In this document: positions 8,013 to 11,667 of the stretch, one piece after another
How the letters are laid out: each line of letters starts with the position of its first letter
Numbering within the stretch: position 1 is the stretch's first letter
Assembly (NCBI GenBank): GCA_000827265.1
Contig: KN834855.1
Span: 25,831-37,497 of the forward strand
Reading direction: 5' to 3'
Length of the DNA stretch: 11,667 bases
DNA from: Collybiopsis luxurians FD-317 M1
Taxonomy: Eukaryota > Basidiomycota > Agaricomycetes > Agaricales > Omphalotaceae
Made by a program: the position numbers and the translations under genes
Notes under the pieces: model-generated
Told to the model about the DNA's origin: nothing
The model's database searches: none
The model's input: only the letters and a program-made list of their open reading frames with translations

Positions 8013-9352
8013 TAAAGGCAAGAAAACAACTGAAATGGAGAAGTAGGAGTGGAGGAAGCAACATTGATGGAAGGTTGATTAGAATCAGTGTTGTCATTTT
8101 TTGTACTAGAAGTGGTAGGATCAGAGATTGGAACAGTATTGTCAGAAGTAGGAGCATTGGAAGCAGCAGGAGCAGAAGGTCCAGAGGCAGATTCATTGGG
8201 ATTGGTGGCATCAGAAGGAGCAGCAGAGGAACTGTTAGTTTTGGAGGTCTCAGCAAGGGCCTTCTTCCATGCTTTGAGTACACATTGCATTTGGTTGAGG
8301 GTTAAATCTTCATCCTCATCTTCAGGTGCTTTGTTCTTCAACAACGGAAGCATCCAACTGACAAATCTATAAGAAGGTTAGTAAATTTAATCACAGCCGA
8401 TGCAAACAGTCATACTCTTGCCACACATCCAATGTCTTTTTGATCCAGTCATTGTTCTTATATTTCTCATTTTCAAAGATTGCAATCAGAGTGTCAAAAG
8501 CTTGATGTTTGTTGACACAGCCCTTGTTAACTTGGAAGTCATCGCTAGGTGATATGGTATGGTGGAGCTTGGGAGAATCAGAAGCAAACTGGTCAGACCA
8601 AAAGAAATGAAACTTACAATGAATGCCACATAAGCAATACTGTTTGCATGTGCCTTCCCTGACCACTGAATTCTTGGATGCTGCCAAAGCTGCTTCACTT
8701 GTCAGATTGGATATTCTTCATCAGTTTCATTGGGCAAGCTTTCAAAGATGGGACAGAGATATTGGCAATAGCATTCAGCATTGACTTTGCTAATAAATAT
8801 GAAGATCCAAGTCTATGAGAAAAGGCTAGCTTGGCAAAGCATAATCAGCAGAGCATACCAAACACAATGCCCATCCTGAGAGCAGCTGATGCCAGACATA
8901 TGCTGGTCCTTAGAAGCAGCATTGCCATTGTCACAGTATAAATCAATGGAAGGTGGTTGCTGGCAATAGTGCCACTTTTGAGTTCAATCTCCTGCACCTG
9001 CTGGCAAAAGCTAAAAGGAAGTCATTAGCATGGTCTTAAAACAACACTGACACTTACACTACAGAATCCTTATTTATCTGAAAAATTACATATGGCCATG
9101 GCAAGTGTACATAACCCTCAAGTTCCCTAGTATTTTGACCAAATACAGGGCAACCTGAGGGTATCCTGGCGGCCCACATCACCATGGGAGCCGTGGATTT
9201 GGATTAAATCCTCAGCGTTCTTTGGATTCCCGGTGAAGTGGGCAGAGCCCACCTATCTACTGCCAATGACCCAATGATGGCAAGGCTTGATTGGAGATGT
9301 TATCAGATTTGGAACTCTGAGCTTTGCGGCGGGATGTACAGCTGGGAGCCAT
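7991..9352 (-). CDS. Unknown protein, 353 aa, six exons, apparently intact
   Basis: Exons 9261-9352, 9058-9165, 8859-9010, 8699-8789, 8416-8658 and 7991-8366 join in phase with no stop; introns are 95, 47, 69, 40 and 49 bp, all GT...AG, two with good branch sites (TGCTAATGAC in the second, TTACTAAC in the last). The product starts MAPSCTSRRKAQSSKSD, has a hydrophobic stretch (LPLIYTVTMAMLLLR then TSICLASAALRMGIVFG, around residues 88-120) that could be one membrane segment, a Cys-rich patch (GTCKQYCLCGIHCKFHFFW), a helical part (IKKTLDVWQEFVSWMLPLLK), an acidic EDEDED run and a disordered Ser/Thr/Pro/Asn tail. I do not recognise the family. An alternative start is ATG at 9185 or 9179. The last codons fall in DNA shared with ALDH copy 1, so the original C-terminus may have been replaced. 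Confidence 0.6.
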
Positions 9353-10206
9353 GAACTGATATGCTATCAGAGTGAAACAGAAAAGAGATAAATGAATAAT
9401 TTACATTTGAGGTGACGTGTCCCTAGAAAGCGCCAGAGAAAATTAGTATATACATGTGTTTTCTTGAGGCAGTATGCAAGGAGGGTGATGAAAGTGTAAA
9501 TGCATGACACTCAGTCGGGATGCTGCAGTGAAATGTATATTTTGGACAGTACAGTTAGTTACGAGTGCATGGAATGGAATGGAATGCCGAGTTTCTGCTC
9601 TGACGATTCTGTGCCTGATCCAAGGCAGGCAATTTTGAATTGATCTAATTTTCGCAATTTACACAATTTTAGCTAGTTTTCATTACATTGATGATCAATG
9701 ATCCAGGATCCGCAAGGTAATTTGTTCCAGTCACTGAAAAGGGCACGAGTCCTGCCACGCGTTAGCGTTGGCCCACTATGCGTCAAGTATATGTAATTGT
9801 GTTCATTTACAACAGTTCAGTTTGAGCGAGTCGGCGGGTGTCAATGCAAGACAGTTCAGGAGGTATAAAGCCCTTTAAATTGAACCAGGTGCGGGAGGCA
9901 GGAACTGTTTGAATTCTACAGTATGGCTGACACAGATAAACTTAAATTTGGACAATTTATGACCTACATAATAAGCTGAGGGCCAGACAAATCAGCATTA
10001 AATCTTGATGGCCTGTAACAATTTAAGAAGCTGAAAAACTGAGAGCAACAGTCAAGCGGAAGATGAGCGGAAGAAGAGACGAAGGCAAAGCGGGGGACCG
10101 GAGGTATATTACATCTAGCCGCCCAGTTGTCGCGTGATCTGAGCCATTTGGCGCGCACGCTGACGCGCCGTAGGGATGTTCCACAGCTGGATGTCTCTTC
10201 CACATC
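9353..10206. other. Intergenic region between two divergent genes
   Basis: No gene is supported. It should hold the promoters of the unknown minus-strand gene and of ATG12. A tiny plus ORF of 18 codons (MADTDKLKFGQFMTYIIS, from 9923) and a GGAATGGAATGGAATG run near 9571-9586 are the only local structures noted. Confidence 0.4.
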
Positions 10207-10792
10207 ATGACCGACAGCGCAGACCACTCACTGCCCCCATGGGCTGCCCCAGATTTTCCAGAAACAAATGAAGAAGCTTTGAAAGCCTTACAAACTTACA
10301 GGAAGAAGGATGGGGAGAAAGGTTCGTAGTATCAAATATCGCGCAGTTCTCGAATTCCAACCTTGGACCTTCAGTCATCGTTCGTTTCAAAGCCATTGGG
10401 AACGCTCCGATAATGAAGCAGAACTTTTTCAAAATCACCTCATCGAATAGATTTCAGGCTGTCATGCAATTTTTACGGAAAGAATTAGGCTACAAGGGCT
10501 TAGGACCACTGATGAGTCTGCGCAACGACTGGGCAAGTTCAAGTCAGCTCATTTTTTCAGCATACGTATATCAATCTTGCCTTCTTACCAGCACCCGATG
10601 GCAGCGTGCCAATTTATTCAAGGTCCATTGAGCTCTTGGGTGACCCTGAATGCTACCTTCTAAGCCTCCCATTTCAATTCTAGCCGTTCCAGACGGACAC
10701 CATCTTATTGTAAATTATAGGTACGATCCTTAGCTCTCGCTCTCAGCGTCCCTCTGAAACGCGCTATCAGCACTACGGCTGCCTGGGGCTGA
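10207..10792 (+). CDS. ATG12: Autophagy ubiquitin-like protein ATG12, with frame breaks
   Basis: ATG12 is a ubiquitin-like modifier joined through its C-terminal Gly to ATG5, forming the complex that promotes ATG8 lipidation. Exons: 10207-10321, 10375-10511, 10561-10622, 10684-10720 and 10771-10792. The start MTDSADHSLPPWAAPDFPET leads to the diagnostic VIVRFKAIGNAPIMKQNFF, KITSSNRFQAVMQFLRKELG, TYINLAFLPAPDGSV, then NLFK, VPDGHHLIVNY and the end STTAAWG with its terminal Gly. Odd points: the second intron, 10512-10560, opens ATGAGT instead of GTGAGT; one base is missing between GSV and NLFK (about 10608); and the next junction (10622/10684) is also one base short. These could be real lesions, or assembly errors, since ATG12 is normally single-copy and conserved. 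Family call very firm; intactness open. Confidence 0.88.
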
Positions 10793-11013
10793 CTATTTGT
10801 GTACATGCACGCGATACATGTTATGAATTGTACACTAATCTGCATCGGTGATCAACCCATGAATTGCATACTGTGAACCTGTAATCAACTTACAATCGTG
10901 AACTTTGCCCGAGGCTCGGTCCAAGAAGAATACTACCACGCATTCTGGAATGGACACTCGATTATAGATATAAAAGCTTTGGACTCAACGATCTTTCAAA
11001 ATCACAGTCAACC
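10793..11013. promoter_or_regulatory. Spacer and promoter of the HD-domain gene, TATA at 10969-10976
   Basis: TATAAAAG at 10969-10976 lies 38-45 bp before the ATG at 11014, good core-promoter spacing. The rest of the 220-bp spacer shows no coding signal. Confidence 0.55.
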
Positions 11014-11667
11014 ATGCCCCTTCCAGAAAAATTCGATGCATTCGTTCCCTCCAATTTTGTGGAATTGCTTGCACAATCCGACTTTCAACCAGCTCCCTTA
11101 AAGCTCGCAGAGCTCAGAGAGCTAGACAGCTCTATCGTTACCTTCGGAGGTTCTCTCAACCTCGCGGAAAAGCTTTATTCGCAGTTCCTGTTCAACCATT
11201 GCCAGCGGTGCTACTACTTTGCTCTTGCCATATTAAGCAACGGCTTCCCTTCTAACTCGCCCTCTGTACCTCAAATTCCCCGCGAAACAGTCGTCAAGGA
11301 GCTCTATCTCACCTGTCTCCTGCACGACTTTGGCCTAAGCACTCACGTTGATGCTACCACACACCCTGCTCACGACATGACGTTCGAATTTCATGGTGGA
11401 ATCATGGCGTACGAGCATCTTCGAGCCGAATACATTTCTACGCATCAGCTCAATGATATTCACATTGCCGATATCACGCAGAGCATAATGCTTCACTGTG
11501 CTCTGTTTGAACACGGCAAGTCCTCCGCATTGGGTATGCTGATCCAACTTTCTGCGTTTCTCGACGTGTTCGGATATGGTGCATTTGGCCCAGACTCTAT
11601 GGAGAAGTTGATCCATAGGGACACTGTCCGGGAAATTGAGCAGGCTTTTCCTCGAAATGATATGGCC
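11014..11667 (+). CDS. Cyanamide hydratase-like HD-domain protein (DDI2/3 type), 3' end off the window
   Basis: An uninterrupted frame of 218 codons runs from ATG at 11014 (context TCAACCATGCC) to the window edge. The product starts MPLPEKFDAFVPSNFVELL. Motifs of the yeast DDI2/DDI3 and fungal cyanamide hydratase family appear in order: ETVVKELYLTCLLHDFG with the metal-binding His-Asp pair at residues 104-105; MTFEFHGGIMAYEHL; SIMLHCALFEHG; LGMLIQLSAFLDVFGYG; and near the edge TVREIEQAFPR. The family hydrates cyanamide to urea using a metal in an HD fold; substrate here is inferred. Probably a few tens of residues are missing at the right. It has no intron in 654 bp, unlike every other gene here, and a C-ending codon preference. 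The minus-strand ORF across 11335-11616 is its shadow. Confidence 0.85.
   Translation, partial: MPLPEKFDAFVPSNFVELLAQSDFQPAPLKLAELRELDSSIVTFGGSLNLAEKLYSQFLFNHCQRCYYFALAILSNGFPSNSPSVPQIPRETVVKELYLTCLLHDFGLSTHVDATTHPAHDMTFEFHGGIMAYEHLRAEYISTHQLNDIHIADITQSIMLHCALFEHGKSSALGMLIQLSAFLDVFGYGAFGPDSMEKLIHRDTVREIEQAFPRNDMA

Noticed and set aside
7931..8372. Plus-strand ORFs opposite the 3' exon of the unknown gene
   Set aside because: Complement of the Ser/Thr/Pro-rich low-complexity tail; repetitive composition produces open frames on both strands.
8596..8624. A 29-bp GT...AG intron (GTAAGT...GACCAG)
   Set aside because: Too short, and not needed once the 40-bp intron at 8659-8698 sets the frame.
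8480..9010. Alternative minus frames (IDLYCDNGNAASKDQHMSG and QVKQLWQHPRIQWSG) with two in-frame TGAs, suggesting a pseudogene
   Set aside because: The six-exon model reads a different frame through this stretch with canonical introns and consistent phases and no stop, so these are shadow frames.
9964..10438. Minus-strand ORFs overlapping the 5' part of ATG12
   Set aside because: The plus strand codes clear ATG12 motifs; the minus frames show no family features.
11335..11616. Minus-strand ORF of 93 codons
   Set aside because: Lies opposite the HD-domain gene, whose plus frame is longer and family-matched.

Overview
The window looks like chromosomal DNA from a filamentous basidiomycete, most likely an Agaricomycete. 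Genes are split by many short introns (about 40-100 bp) with GT...AG ends. The gene families fit too: an NB-ARC STAND protein with N-terminal leader, an ALDH3-like aldehyde dehydrogenase ending in YPPYT, a fungal feruloyl esterase/tannase, ATG12 and a cyanamide-hydratase-like HD protein. No rRNA, tRNA, CRISPR array or intact transposon was seen. All intron and exon limits below were worked out by hand from splice signals and reading phase.

Left to right: (1) 1-952, minus: 5' part of an NB-ARC NTPase gene running off the left edge, with a TATA box at 1003-1012. (2) 1493-3347, minus: the C-terminal ~60% of an aldehyde dehydrogenase gene, eight exons with canonical splice sites, but no N-terminal half and one in-frame TGA. 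(3) 4341-6021, plus: a secreted feruloyl esterase/tannase-like gene that keeps its catalytic motifs but carries several breaks. (4) 6425-8012, minus: two or more further ALDH fragments, out of order and partly tandemly repeated, flanking the esterase on its other side. (5) 7991-9352, minus: a six-exon gene of unknown function (353 codons) whose phases all agree and which has no stop; its final codons lie in DNA shared with the ALDH duplication. (6) 10207-10792, plus: ATG12, recognisable from start to terminal Gly but with a non-canonical splice donor and frame breaks. (7) 11014-11667, plus: the start of an intron-free cyanamide hydratase-like HD gene that runs off the right edge.

The central 6.5 kb (1493-8012) is a decaying neighbourhood: an esterase that would release ferulate-type acids, bracketed by duplicated remnants of one aldehyde dehydrogenase. 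Two ALDH copies share the same TGA at the same codon, so at least one lesion probably predates the duplication. The genes on the right (353-aa unknown and HD protein) look intact. Some single-base breaks, especially in ATG12 and the NB-ARC gene, could be assembly errors rather than real mutations, and reads or transcripts would decide.
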